A DNA stretch of 64,000 nt, taken from Roseovarius halotolerans. GTDB taxonomy: Bacteria; Pseudomonadota; Alphaproteobacteria; Rhodobacterales; Rhodobacteraceae. The position numbers and the translations under genes were made by a program. Each line of letters begins with the position of its first letter. Position 1 is the stretch's first letter. The stretch is taken from NCBI RefSeq assembly GCF_900172255.1, contig NZ_FWFU01000004.1:1-64000 (forward strand). Direction: 5' to 3'. Shown piece after piece: positions 55,679 through 64,000 of this stretch. The notes under the pieces were generated by a model that saw only the letters and a list, made by a program, of their open reading frames with translations, made no database searches and was not told the DNA's origin.

Positions 55679-55839
55679 TTTCTTTTCCGATACAGAGTGC
55701 GAAAGCGGCGGAGCGGATCGTAAACGATCCCGAAACGATCACCGCCTTTCCCTGATTTCGCCACAATAAACTGCTTATTTGAGCTTCGCAGACGGGTGCC
55801 TTGCGCCCGGAGCGACGAGAGAAACAGAAAGGACGGGCA

Positions 55840-56709
55840 ATGCGACTGGTATTTGGACTGGTACTCATCCTGGGTCTCGGCCTGGCGGGCTTTGCCGTCT
55901 ACATGGCCAAGAATTACATTCAGAGCTATCAGAACCAGCTGGCGCTGGAACGCTCGCAACGCGCACCACAGATCGAGACCGTGGATGTCGCCGTTGCCGT
56001 CAAGCCGCTTCAGTATGGTGACCGGATTCCGCCGGAAGCGGTGCGCATGGTGAAATTCCCCAAAGACGCGCTGCCGGAGGGTGCATTCACCACTCCCGAG
56101 GCGCTGTTCCCGAACGGTATGGAAGTACACCGGGCCGTGCGTCGGACTATGGAAAAGAACGAAGCGATCCTGGAGGCCAAGGTGACCAAACCGGGCGAGG
56201 ATGCGGGCATCTCAGACCAGCTTGGGCCGGGGATGCGGGCCTTTGCCATCAAGGTTGACGTGGCCAGCGGCGTGTCGGGTTTCCTGCGGCCCGGCGATCA
56301 CGTCGATGTCTACTGGACCGGTCATGTGCGCGGCGACGGCGTGCGCACCGAGGGAGATTCCGTCGGCGAGGTCACCAAGCTGATCCAGACAGGCGTGCGC
56401 TTGATCGCCATCGACCAGATGTCGGATGAGAACACGACCCGGGCGATCATCGCCCGCACCGTGACCGTGGCCGCCAAGCCGCAGGAGGTCGCGGCGCTGG
56501 CACAGGCCCAGGCCACAGGGCGGCTGGCCCTGTCGCTGGTCGGCGTGCGAGACGAGACCGTGGCCGAGGTGATCGAAGTGGACCAGCGCCGCCTGCTGGG
56601 TCTGTCCGAGGTCGAGGCCGCGCCGGAACCCGAGCGCAACGAGGTCTGCACCATCCGGACCCGCCGTGGTTCAGAGGTGATCGTCAGCCAGATCCCGTGC
56701 ACGAACTGA
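55840..56709 (+). CDS. cpaB: Tad pilus assembly protein CpaB/RcpC
   Basis: A 289-residue periplasmic protein with an N-terminal anchor helix (about 3-24), an SAF domain (AVAVKPLQYGDRIPPEAVRM) and the CpaB fold (GMRAFAIKVDVASGVSGFLRPGDHVDVYWTG). It supports pilus assembly at the outer membrane. Two Cys near the C-terminus (EVCTIRTRR...IPCTN) may form a disulfide. ATG 55840 follows GAAAGGACGGGC. A hairpin follows the stop. Confidence 0.92.
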   Translation: MRLVFGLVLILGLGLAGFAVYMAKNYIQSYQNQLALERSQRAPQIETVDVAVAVKPLQYGDRIPPEAVRMVKFPKDALPEGAFTTPEALFPNGMEVHRAVRRTMEKNEAILEAKVTKPGEDAGISDQLGPGMRAFAIKVDVASGVSGFLRPGDHVDVYWTGHVRGDGVRTEGDSVGEVTKLIQTGVRLIAIDQMSDENTTRAIIARTVTVAAKPQEVAALAQAQATGRLALSLVGVRDETVAEVIEVDQRRLLGLSEVEAAPEPERNEVCTIRTRRGSEVIVSQIPCTN

Positions 56710-56734
56710 CCTTCAACACCACCCGAAACATGAT

Positions 56735-56757
56735 GGGCGCCTGTTCTGCAGGCGCCC
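56735..56757 (+). terminator. Terminator after cpaB
   Basis: Perfect 8-bp stem GGGCGCCT/AGGCGCCC (56735-56742/56750-56757) with a 7-base loop, plus an outer AACACC/GGTGTT pair (56715-56720/56760-56765), followed by TCTAC. It could stop or slow transcription before cpaC. Confidence 0.65.
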
Positions 56758-56775
56758 TTGGTGTTTCTACGGGCA

Positions 56776-56864
56776 GCATTTGGGTCACAACTCTCAGAAA
56801 ATGCGGCAGAAACGCGTTGATTCTTGAAAAACTTCGCGAACTGACGCAGAGTGATCCCAAATGC
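56776..56864 (+). promoter_or_regulatory. Long inverted repeat in the cpaC leader
   Basis: Arm 56776-56788 (GCATTTGGGTCAC) pairs with 56851-56864 (GTGATCCCAAATGC) through 13 pairs with one bulged base, across a 62-base loop that contains an AACGCGTT palindrome. It lies between the cpaB terminator and cpaC. It may form a folded 5' leader of the cpaC mRNA. Confidence 0.5.
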
Positions 56865-56912
56865 GGGCGCAAAGACCCGTTGAATTGAGGCGTGATCGGA
56901 AAGGCAGGTCAC

Positions 56913-58316
56913 ATGACAAATGCAGGCTTCTTCAAAGCCGCCCTTCTAGGGCTGGCGGTCTTTTTCAGTAGTTTTGTTACCGAGTTGCAGGCCGAAAATC
57001 TTCAAGTAGTGCGTAAGGGCGCGAGCCGTGATCTTGTGGTCACGATGAACCGAGCTGTGGTCGTCGAAAGCGACGTGCCCTTCGCCGAACTCAGCATTGC
57101 CAACCCCGCGATTGCGGATTTCTCCACCCTGTCGGATCGCACCATCTATGTTCTCGGCAAGGCGCCGGGGCGGACGACGCTGACGCTTCTGGACGAGACC
57201 GGCAAGCTAATCACCAATGTCGAAATCCACGTTTCGACCGACATCTCCGAGTTCAAGGAGCGCATCCAGCAGATCCTGCCCAATGAGCGGATCGAGGTGC
57301 GCACCGCCAATGACGGCATCGTGCTGTCGGGCAGCGTATCAAGCACGGCGCGGATGGAACGCGCGCTGGCACTGGCCGAGCGCTATGCGCCCGAACGGGT
57401 GTCGAACCTGATGGTGGTCTCCGGCAATCAGCAGGTCATGCTCAAGGTGCGTTTCGCCGAAATGCAGCGCAGCGTCTCCAAACAGCTGTCCACTTCGCTG
57501 GCTATCGACGCGCTTGGCGCAAGCGGCCGCGGCGCGGCATTCGGCGGCAGCAACCTGCCCTCCACCGGGACCACGGCGGGTGGCGTCTCTGCGGGCAACG
57601 ACGCCGGTGCGGCGTTCTTCGGCTTTGACGTGGGGTCGGTGGAAATCGGCATCCTGATGCAGGCGCTCGAGCAGAAGGGCGTTGTGCGCACCCTGGCCGA
57701 GCCCAACCTGACTGCGCTTTCGGGCCAGGAGGCCAAGTTCCTGGCGGGCGGCGAGTATCCCATCCCGGTCGCGCAGGACAACGATACGACCTCGATCGAG
57801 TTCAAACCCTTCGGTGTCGAGCTGAACTTCATCCCGCATGTGGTCGACGAGAACACCATCAACCTTGAACTGGCCGCAGCGGTGTCGTCGATCGACCCGA
57901 CCAACGGCTTCAGCACCGGCGCCTTTACCGTCGATGCATTCCGGCGCCGGGACACTTCGACCACGGTGTCGCTGCGCGATGGCGAAAGCTTTGCGATCGC
58001 TGGTCTGTTGCAGGACGATTTCCGCGACAACAACTCGCAAGTGCCCTGGCTGGGCGACGTTCCGGTTCTGGGCTCCCTGTTCCGCAGCGCGGATTATCAG
58101 CGCGCACAGACCGAATTGGTCATCATCGTCACCGCCCATCTCGTAACCCCGACTCGGGGCGAGGCGCTGGCCCTGCCGACCGACCGTGTCAGGCTCCCGT
58201 CCGAGGCCGATCTGTTCCTGAACGGACGTCTGATGAAAAGCAACCGCGCCGGCGGAACGGTGGGCGAAGTCGCAAGACAGGACTTCACCGGCTCTTACGG
58301 CTACGTGATGGATTGA
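56913..58316 (+). CDS. cpaC: Tad secretin CpaC/RcpA
   Basis: A 467-residue outer-membrane secretin with a signal peptide (cleavage near ELQA, residue 28), an N-terminal BON/N-domain region (DLVVTMNRAVVVESDVPFAE and onward), and the C-terminal secretin domain (about 235-400) with VRTLAEPNLTALSGQEAKFLAGGEYPIPV and VPWLGDVPVLGSLFRS. It forms the pilus channel. ATG 56913 follows AAAGGCAGGTCAC. The GTG at 56892 in frame is less likely. Confidence 0.95.
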   Translation: MTNAGFFKAALLGLAVFFSSFVTELQAENLQVVRKGASRDLVVTMNRAVVVESDVPFAELSIANPAIADFSTLSDRTIYVLGKAPGRTTLTLLDETGKLITNVEIHVSTDISEFKERIQQILPNERIEVRTANDGIVLSGSVSSTARMERALALAERYAPERVSNLMVVSGNQQVMLKVRFAEMQRSVSKQLSTSLAIDALGASGRGAAFGGSNLPSTGTTAGGVSAGNDAGAAFFGFDVGSVEIGILMQALEQKGVVRTLAEPNLTALSGQEAKFLAGGEYPIPVAQDNDTTSIEFKPFGVELNFIPHVVDENTINLELAAAVSSIDPTNGFSTGAFTVDAFRRRDTSTTVSLRDGESFAIAGLLQDDFRDNNSQVPWLGDVPVLGSLFRSADYQRAQTELVIIVTAHLVTPTRGEALALPTDRVRLPSEADLFLNGRLMKSNRAGGTVGEVARQDFTGSYGYVMD

Positions 58317-58333
58317 CCGGGAGGCAGCGGCTT

Positions 58334-58987
58334 ATGAAACATCTTCTTGCAACTGCGAGTCTGGTCGCGATGGCGGCCTGCACCACCAACGGCGACATCT
58401 ACCGCTCGTATTTCTCCGAGGCGGGCGCGCTGGTCGATAGCGGCGGGTTCGGCAACGCGAACATGAACAACATCCAGGTGATGAGCGGCGAAAAGGGATA
58501 TGTCTACGATCTCGCCAACCGGTTCTCGCAGGAGGTTCCCAGCACGGTCAACTTCGCGTTCAACTCGGCGGCTCTGGATGCCGGGGCGCGCGACACCCTG
58601 AACGAACAGGCCGCATGGATCCGTCAGTTCCCCGAAGTGCGTTTCCGTGTCTACGGCCATACCGACAAGGTCGGATCACCGGGATACAACAAGCAACTCG
58701 GGCTGCGCCGCGCCCATGCCGCGGTCAATTACCTGGTCGCCCAGGGCATCAGCCGTTCGCGCCTCGAGGCGGTCGCCTCTTATGGCGAAACCCAGCCCCT
58801 GATCGTCACCCAGGGCCGCGAGCGCCGCAACCGCCGCACCGTCACCGAAGTGACAGGCTTCGTCAGTTCGCACCCGACGGTCATGGACGGCAACTATGCG
58901 AGGGTGATCTATCGCGAATACGTCAAGAGCGCGGCCCCCAAATCGACGCTGATCATGACCGGCGGCGCCGAGCTGTCGCCGGAATGA
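58334..58987 (+). CDS. OmpA-domain lipoprotein in the CpaD position
   Basis: A 217-residue lipoprotein with lipobox MAAC (Cys16) and a C-terminal OmpA/peptidoglycan-binding domain (about 75-180) with FNSAALDAGARDTLNEQA and VYGHTDKVGSPGYNKQLGLRRA. It likely anchors the pilus secretin to peptidoglycan, taking the place of CpaD in the standard tad order. ATG 58334 is the only start that keeps the signal peptide. Followed by a strong terminator. Confidence 0.87.
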   Translation: MKHLLATASLVAMAACTTNGDIYRSYFSEAGALVDSGGFGNANMNNIQVMSGEKGYVYDLANRFSQEVPSTVNFAFNSAALDAGARDTLNEQAAWIRQFPEVRFRVYGHTDKVGSPGYNKQLGLRRAHAAVNYLVAQGISRSRLEAVASYGETQPLIVTQGRERRNRRTVTEVTGFVSSHPTVMDGNYARVIYREYVKSAAPKSTLIMTGGAELSPE

Positions 58988-59036
58988 CCAAGAGGGCGTA
59001 ACGAAATCTCCCTGTCCGGCACGCCGGACCAACTTG

Positions 59037-59059
59037 AAACCCGCCGCGCTGGCGGGTTT
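59037..59059 (+). terminator. Strong rho-independent terminator before cpaE
   Basis: A perfect 9-bp stem AAACCCGCC/GGCGGGTTT (59037-59045/59051-59059) with a 5-base loop, followed by TCTTTTTG. A smaller hairpin GTCCGGC/GCCGGAC (59014-59020/59023-59029) precedes it. It splits the tad locus into an outer-membrane part and the cpaE-cpaF-tadBC part. Confidence 0.85.
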
Positions 59060-59235
59060 TCTTTTTGTCGTTTCTTACCGCACAATTACGTTTTTTTAGC
59101 CCAAATGTCGCCCAGATTTTCTTGGAATGTCGCCGGGTGGCAGTCGTGTGCTCGGCCCTTTCCGGCGGGCGCGCGAACTGCGCAGCCATCAACGACTTCG
59201 GGCAAACCCGGAGCATCCTTCGTGGCGATTGAAAT

Positions 59236-60474
59236 ATGGGATCTATCATGATGACGAGTAGCGCGACGACAAAGCCAGAGCCCAGCCCGATCACGGCCTG
59301 CACGATCAGCCGCGACGTGCAGAACTTCGACCTCCTGATCGAGGACATGGAGACCGCCCTTGGTGAAAACTGGGGCGATCTGGGCTTTTCCGAGGCCCTT
59401 GTCTTTTTCAGCCAACCCGAGGCCGAGCATCTGGAATTCGTCGCTATCGCCATCGACGAGTCCGACGAAGACGATCTGGTGATGCTGGGCGAAATCATCT
59501 CGCTGGCGGATGCCAAGGGCATCAAGGTCATCCTGATCGCCGAGGATGTCAGCCCCGCGGCACTGCATCAGCTGCTGCGCCGGGGTGCGGATGAATTCGT
59601 GCCCTACCCGCTTCCCGAAGGCGAGCTTGAAGCCGCCATCGAGCGGCTGCGCAACAAGCCCCAGCCTGCCGCCGCCTTTCCCGGTGGCGATTCACCGGGT
59701 GACGGGGTGTTGCTGGCCGTGCAGGGGCTGGCCGGGGGCACCGGAGCGACCACGCTTGCGGTGAACCTTGCCTGGGAACTGGCGGTGGTGGACAAGAAGA
59801 ACCCGCCCCGCGTCTGCATACTCGACCTGGGGCTTCAGGGCGGCGCGGTTGCGACCTATCTCGACCTACCCCGTCGCGAGACCGTCTTTGACATGTGGTC
59901 GGATACCGACTCGATGGACGAGGACGTATTCCATCAGGCCCTGACCGAATTCGAAGAGAAGCTCTGGGTTCTGACCGCGCCGCCGGACATTCTGCCGCTG
60001 GACATGATCGGACCGGCGGATGTGCAGCGCGTCCTCGATTATGCGCGCGCGCGCTTTGACTATGTGGTGGTCGACATGCCCACGACCTTGGTGCAGTGGA
60101 GCGAGACGGTTCTGACCAATTCGCAGATCTATTTCACCACGCTCGAGCTGGACATGCGCTCGGCGCAGAACGCGCTGCGCTTCAAACGGGCGCTGCGCTC
60201 CGAGGAGCTGCCGACCGAGAAGCTGCGCTTCTGTCTGAACCGCGCCCCGAAATTCACCGATCTGAATGGCAAGAGCCGGGTAAAGCGCCTGGCCGAAAGC
60301 CTTGAGATCTCGATCGAGGTGCAGCTGCCCGATGGTGGCCGCCCGGTGACCCAGGCAGGCGATCACGGCACCCCGCTGGCGACCGCCGCCGGCAAGAACC
60401 CGCTGCGCAAGGAAATCGCCAAACTCGCCATGTCGCTGCACGAACTCGGCAAGCGCGAAGCCGAGGCCGCTTAA
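59236..60474 (+). CDS. cpaE: Tad localization ATPase-like protein CpaE/TadZ
   Basis: A 412-residue protein with an N-terminal receiver-like domain (about 20-145) and a ParA/MinD-like domain. The P-loop is GLAGGTGATT at 164-173, the atypical form without the signature Lys seen in TadZ proteins, so ATP hydrolysis may be weak. CpaE/TadZ directs the Tad machine to the pole. The start is uncertain: ATG 59236 has no clear ribosome site, and ATG 59248 or 59251 are alternatives. A promoter was not found, although the terminator upstream implies one. Confidence 0.9.
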   Translation: MGSIMMTSSATTKPEPSPITACTISRDVQNFDLLIEDMETALGENWGDLGFSEALVFFSQPEAEHLEFVAIAIDESDEDDLVMLGEIISLADAKGIKVILIAEDVSPAALHQLLRRGADEFVPYPLPEGELEAAIERLRNKPQPAAAFPGGDSPGDGVLLAVQGLAGGTGATTLAVNLAWELAVVDKKNPPRVCILDLGLQGGAVATYLDLPRRETVFDMWSDTDSMDEDVFHQALTEFEEKLWVLTAPPDILPLDMIGPADVQRVLDYARARFDYVVVDMPTTLVQWSETVLTNSQIYFTTLELDMRSAQNALRFKRALRSEELPTEKLRFCLNRAPKFTDLNGKSRVKRLAESLEISIEVQLPDGGRPVTQAGDHGTPLATAAGKNPLRKEIAKLAMSLHELGKREAEAA

Positions 60475-60493
60475 GGCAGGAAGGTAGACACCG

Positions 60494-61945
60494 ATGTTCT
60501 CGAGATACAAGAAATCATCCGCCAGCAACGCCAAACCGGCGCTCGCGCCCGTCACCACCCCGGCCGAACGCCCGAAAGCGGCGCCGGCCGGCGATGCGCC
60601 CGCTGCCAGCCTGCGCCGCGCCGCGCAAAAGCCCGCTGCGGTGGTGCAGCCCGCTGACAAGGAACGCAAGCGCAAGGAACGCATGTCCGAGATCAAGCTG
60701 GACCTGCACCGCGCGCTTCTGGATAACCTGAACCTTGGTGCGCTGGAAACCGCAACCGAGGCGGATCTGCGCGCCGAGATCAGTTCCATCGCGGGAGAGT
60801 TCCTGGAAGAGCGCAGCATCGTCCTGAACCGCGAAGACCGCAACACGCTGACTCAGGAGCTTTATGACGAGGTCCGCGGGCTGGGCCCGCTGGAAACACT
60901 GCTTCAGGACGACACGGTCAACGACATCCTCGTGAACGGCCCGCATCAGATCTTCGTCGAACGCGACGGCAAGCTGCAACTGAGCGATGTCACCTTCAAG
61001 GATGAAAAGCACCTGCTGCGCATCATCGACAAGATCGTGTCGGCAGTGGGCCGGCGGGTCGATGAATCCAACCCCTATGTGGACGCCCGTCTTGCCGACG
61101 GGTCGCGTTTCAACGCGATGGTGCCGCCGGTCGCGGTGGATGGCAGCCTGGTGTCGATCCGGAAATTCAAGAAGGACAAGCTTGGCATCGACGACCTTGT
61201 GAGGTTCGGCGCCTTCTCCGAAGAGATGGCCGCCTATCTTCAGGCGGCGGTGGCGACGCGGCTCAACATCATCGTGTCGGGCGGTACCGGCTCGGGTAAG
61301 ACGACGACGCTCAACGCGCTTTCGTCCTTCATCGACAATGCCGAGCGCATCCTCACCATCGAGGACACCGCCGAACTTCAGCTGCAACAGATCCATGTCG
61401 GCAGGATGGAGAGCCGCCCGCCCAACGTGGAAGGCAAGGGTGAAGTCAGCCCGCGCGACTGTCTCAAGAACGCGCTGCGGATGCGCCCCGATCGCATCAT
61501 CGTCGGTGAAACCCGCGGCGAAGAGGTGATCGACATGCTTCAGGCCATGAATACCGGCCATGACGGATCGATGACCACGATCCACGCCAACAACGCCCGC
61601 GACGCCATCAGCCGCCTTGAAAACATGGTGGCAATGGCCGGGATCGAGATGCCGCTCAAGGCGGTGCGCGCGCAGATCGCATCGGCCGTGCATCTGATCG
61701 TGCAGGCCTCGCGCCTTCAGGACGGCTCGCGCCGGATGACCTCGATCACCGAGGTGACGGGCATGGAGGGCGAGGTGATCTCGATGCAGGAAATCTTCCG
61801 CTATCAGCGCGTCGGCCTGACACCCGAGAACAAGATTATCGGTCACTTCACCGGAACCGGGGTGCGCTCGAACTTCACCGAGCGATTCCGCCTCTGGGGC
61901 TATGATCTGCCACCCAGCATCTATGAACCCATCGCAGCGGAGTAA
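60494..61945 (+). CDS. cpaF: Tad pilus ATPase CpaF/TadA
   Basis: The 483-residue secretion ATPase that powers pilus extension and retraction. Walker A GGTGSGKT is at 263-270, with Asp box, Walker B ([15 protein letters not shown]) and the His box ([17 protein letters not shown]). The N-terminal 70 residues are Ala/Pro rich and disordered. It follows cpaE by 19 bases and precedes tadB by 5, so it is in one operon. Confidence 0.96.
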   Translation: MFSRYKKSSASNAKPALAPVTTPAERPKAAPAGDAPAASLRRAAQKPAAVVQPADKERKRKERMSEIKLDLHRALLDNLNLGALETATEADLRAEISSIAGEFLEERSIVLNREDRNTLTQELYDEVRGLGPLETLLQDDTVNDILVNGPHQIFVERDGKLQLSDVTFKDEKHLLRIIDKIVSAVGRRVDESNPYVDARLADGSRFNAMVPPVAVDGSLVSIRKFKKDKLGIDDLVRFGAFSEEMAAYLQAAVATRLNIIVSGGTGSGKTTTLNALSSFIDNAERILTIEDTAELQLQQIHVGRMESRPPNVEGKGEVSPRDCLKNALRMRPDRIIVGETRGEEVIDMLQAMNTGHDGSMTTIHANNARDAISRLENMVAMAGIEMPLKAVRAQIASAVHLIVQASRLQDGSRRMTSITEVTGMEGEVISMQEIFRYQRVGLTPENKIIGHFTGTGVRSNFTERFRLWGYDLPPSIYEPIAAE

Positions 61946-61950
61946 CCCTG

Positions 61951-62919
61951 ATGTCCATCAGTGCGGAACCGATCATCTATGCCCTGATCTTCGTCGGGGT
62001 CCTGGTCCTCGTCGAGGGGGTCTACCTGACGATTTTCGGGCGCTCTATCAGCCTGAACAGCCGGGTAAACCGCCGTCTCGAGATGCTGGACAAGTCCGGC
62101 AACCGCGAAGAGGTGATGGAAAAGCTGCGCAAGGAGATGCAACAGCATCTCAAGGCGCGCAACATCCCGATCTATGCGATCCTGTCGGAAAAGGCGCAAA
62201 AGGCGGCCATCGCCTTTACGCCCAGACAACTGATCATGCTGATGGTCGCGGTGACCGGGCTCGCCTTTGTGGGCCTGTCCATCGGCACCGATACCAGCGT
62301 CCCGGTCCGTGTCCTGCTGGCCGTGGTGATCGGCGTCGGGGGTGTCTTTACCTGGATCAACATGAAGGCCAACAAGCGCATGGCCATGTTCGAGGAGCAA
62401 CTGCCTGACGCCATCGAACTGATGGTGCGCAGCCTGCGCGTGGGGCATCCGTTCGCCTCGGCGATCTCGATCGTTTCCAACGAGGTGGCAGATCCGCTGG
62501 CGACCGAATTCGGTATCATCGCGGACGAAGCCGCCTATGGGCGCGACATGGGCGAAGCGCTCAAGGACCTGGCCGAACGGCTGGACATGCAGGATCTCCG
62601 CTTCCTTGCGGTCGCAGTCACGATCCAGCAGCAATCGGGCGGTAACCTGGCCGAAATCCTCGACGGCCTCGCCAAGGTGATCCGCGCCCGCTTTCGCCTG
62701 TTTCGCCGTGTCAAGGCGATCACCGCCGAGGCGAAATGGTCCGGCAAGTTCCTGTCGGGCTTTCCCATCCTGGCGCTGATCGGCATCCAGCTGATCGACC
62801 CGAACTACTACGACGAAGCGATGGAACATCCATACTTCATCCCCGCATGTCTGATCGTGGGCACCTTCCTGGTCGCCAACCTCTTCGTCATGCGCGCGCT
62901 CGTGAACATCAAGGTCTGA
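61951..62919 (+). CDS. tadB: Tad inner-membrane platform protein TadB
   Basis: A 322-residue integral membrane protein with an N-terminal helix, two middle helices (about 90-130), the T2SSF domain (LPDAIELMVRSLRVGHPFASAI, with QQQSGGNLAEILDGLA) and C-terminal helices. With TadC it forms the platform that CpaF turns or drives. Start ATG 61951 follows AGCGGAGTAACCCTG. Confidence 0.93.
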   Translation: MSISAEPIIYALIFVGVLVLVEGVYLTIFGRSISLNSRVNRRLEMLDKSGNREEVMEKLRKEMQQHLKARNIPIYAILSEKAQKAAIAFTPRQLIMLMVAVTGLAFVGLSIGTDTSVPVRVLLAVVIGVGGVFTWINMKANKRMAMFEEQLPDAIELMVRSLRVGHPFASAISIVSNEVADPLATEFGIIADEAAYGRDMGEALKDLAERLDMQDLRFLAVAVTIQQQSGGNLAEILDGLAKVIRARFRLFRRVKAITAEAKWSGKFLSGFPILALIGIQLIDPNYYDEAMEHPYFIPACLIVGTFLVANLFVMRALVNIKV

Positions 62920-62935
62920 AAAGGAATCCGACAAG

Positions 62936-63922
62936 ATGGAAATCTTCGACCAGATCCAGGGCGGCCTGATCAGCGCTCTTGGCCCGTTCGGCCCCCTGAT
63001 CGTTGTCGGCACGCTGGGCGTCGTCCTCGTGGCGTTGATGATCCCGGTGCTGATCCGCGATTCCAAGGACCCGCTGGAGAAGCTCAAGAAGGACCAGCGC
63101 GGACAGTCGCGCCCGACCGGATCGGAAACCGTTCATCTGCGGACCAACCGGCGCAACGAGAAGCTGGACAAATACGCCAACTTCCTCGAACCGCAGGACG
63201 CCAAGGCGCTGTCGCAGATGCGCCTGACCCTGATGCAGGCCGGCTATCGCAACCGCGACGCAGTGCGCTATTTCCATTTTGCGCAGCTTGCGCTGGCACT
63301 GGGGCTTCTGACCGCTGGCGTGATCTATTTCCTGTTGTTCGTATCGAACGACCAAACCAGCGCGCAAGAAGCCGTCATGTATATCCTCGGTCCCGGCGCC
63401 GTGGGCTATCTCATGCCCAAATACTGGGTCACCAAGCGCCAGCAAAAGCGCCAGGAGGAGATCACGGACGGGTTCCCCGACAGTCTCGACATGATGCTGA
63501 CCTGCGTCGAGGCCGGACAGTCGCTTGACCAGTCGATCATCCGCGTCGCCAAGGAGATCGCCGCCTCCTATCCCGCGCTGGCCGAGGAATACCAGATCGT
63601 GTCCCAGCAGGTGAAAGCGGGTCGGGACAAGGCCTCGGTGCTCAACGAGATGGCCGAACGCTGTGGCGTGCAGGATATTTCCAGCTTCGTGACCGTGCTG
63701 GTTCAGTCGCAGACCTTCGGCACCTCGATCGCTGATGCTTTGCGGGTCTATGCGGGCGAGATGCGTGACAAACGAGTCATGCGGGCCGAAGAAAAGGCCA
63801 ACAAGCTGCCGACAAAGATGACATTGGCGACGATGATGCTTACAGTTCCGCCACTGCTTATCATCCTGGTCGGCCCTTCGATTCTCGGTATCATGGAACT
63901 GTTCACGATGGCCGGCCAATAA
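62936..63922 (+). CDS. tadC: Tad inner-membrane platform protein TadC
   Basis: A 328-residue membrane protein with the same T2SSF domain as TadB (FPDSLDMMLTCVEAGQSLDQSI and LVQSQTFGTSIADALRVYAGEMRDKR) and three to four helices. It is 16 bases after tadB and preceded by AAAAGGAATCCGACAAG. Confidence 0.93.
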   Translation: MEIFDQIQGGLISALGPFGPLIVVGTLGVVLVALMIPVLIRDSKDPLEKLKKDQRGQSRPTGSETVHLRTNRRNEKLDKYANFLEPQDAKALSQMRLTLMQAGYRNRDAVRYFHFAQLALALGLLTAGVIYFLLFVSNDQTSAQEAVMYILGPGAVGYLMPKYWVTKRQQKRQEEITDGFPDSLDMMLTCVEAGQSLDQSIIRVAKEIAASYPALAEEYQIVSQQVKAGRDKASVLNEMAERCGVQDISSFVTVLVQSQTFGTSIADALRVYAGEMRDKRVMRAEEKANKLPTKMTLATMMLTVPPLLIILVGPSILGIMELFTMAGQ

Positions 63923-63934
63923 CGGCGAGGCGAC

Positions 63935-64000
63935 ATGATACGGGCAGGGGCAACTCTGGCATTGGTGACCGCCCTGGCTGCTTGCAGCCCGGGCGTTTCG
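63935..64000 (+). CDS. Start of a lipoprotein gene, probably TadD-type
   Basis: The first 22 codons of a lipoprotein are read from ATG 63935 to the window end: MIRAGATLALVTALAACSPG, with lipobox LAAC (Cys17). Its place directly after tadC fits TadD, a TPR-containing lipoprotein needed for Flp pilus assembly. The rest of the gene is outside the window, so this rests on context. Confidence 0.6.
   Translation, partial: MIRAGATLALVTALAACSPGVS

Noticed and set aside
59236-60474. Missing Walker A Lys in CpaE as a defect
   Set aside because: Atypical P-loops are normal for TadZ/CpaE, so this is not treated as a finding.

Overview
The window looks like a chromosomal segment of an alphaproteobacterium of the Rhodobacteraceae (roseobacter group). 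This rests on the high G+C, the str operon, the aa3 cytochrome oxidase cluster ordered ctaC-ctaB-small protein-ctaG-ctaE, the bioMNY biotin transporter, a tad pilus locus whose pilins carry the TVDWVVLTAA core, and an FnrL-type operator. I do not assign a genus. There is no rRNA, tRNA, CRISPR array, transposase or prophage gene in the window. Layout: 1-3227 (minus) is the str operon rpsL-rpsG-fusA-tuf, with tuf cut by the window edge and a strong promoter at 3457-3485. 3625-18983 holds cell-envelope and housekeeping genes: a rhamnosyltransferase-like gene, a DMT permease, a CysQ/IMPase-family phosphatase, pmbA, a DUF2125 protein, an SDR/crotonase pair, an AI-2E-type permease, an MscS channel with an overlapping flavoprotein gene, and a leuS-lptE-holA unit. 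19134-23398 carries a glycosyltransferase, a DUF3576-like lipoprotein, a YggS-type PLP protein, an L,D-transpeptidase and a Na/Ca-type antiporter. 23420-30908 (minus) is a tightly packed five-gene operon that joins a Lon-like AAA protease, a small USP-like protein and a complete MacAB/FtsX-type exporter. 31085-33013 is bioM-bioN-bioY. 33010-36448 holds a cupin, a DUF6494-like protein, the Mrp/ApbC Fe-S carrier and a GlcD-type flavin oxidase. 36511-41308 (minus) holds an exported metallo-beta-lactamase-fold protein and the overlapping chain surf1-thrC-M16 peptidase-GNAT. 41418-44875 is the cta operon, with a perfect TTGAT-N4-ATCAA site between it and the divergent tldD. 46745-50586 is dprA and topA. 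50714-53891 encodes both CoA-transferase subunits, split by two inserted genes (GSCFA family and an unknown). 53907-54725 is a lytic transglycosylase. 55085-64000 is a tad/cpa pilus locus: two flp pilins, cpaB, cpaC, an OmpA-type lipoprotein, cpaE, cpaF, tadB, tadC and the start of a lipoprotein gene, punctuated by hairpin terminators. The most unusual non-coding signals are two arrays of 11-bp units (12136-12190 and 46555-46599) with an ACCG...CG core, upstream of mscS and dprA. Others are a low-G+C, rare-codon patch inside leuS (about 17046-17215), paired GTAC dyads upstream of the antiporter, a 46-bp dispersed repeat present twice with a relative at 34887, a CtrA-like box upstream of dprA and a long inverted repeat in the cpaC leader. 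All similarities and counts were made by eye; no database search was run.
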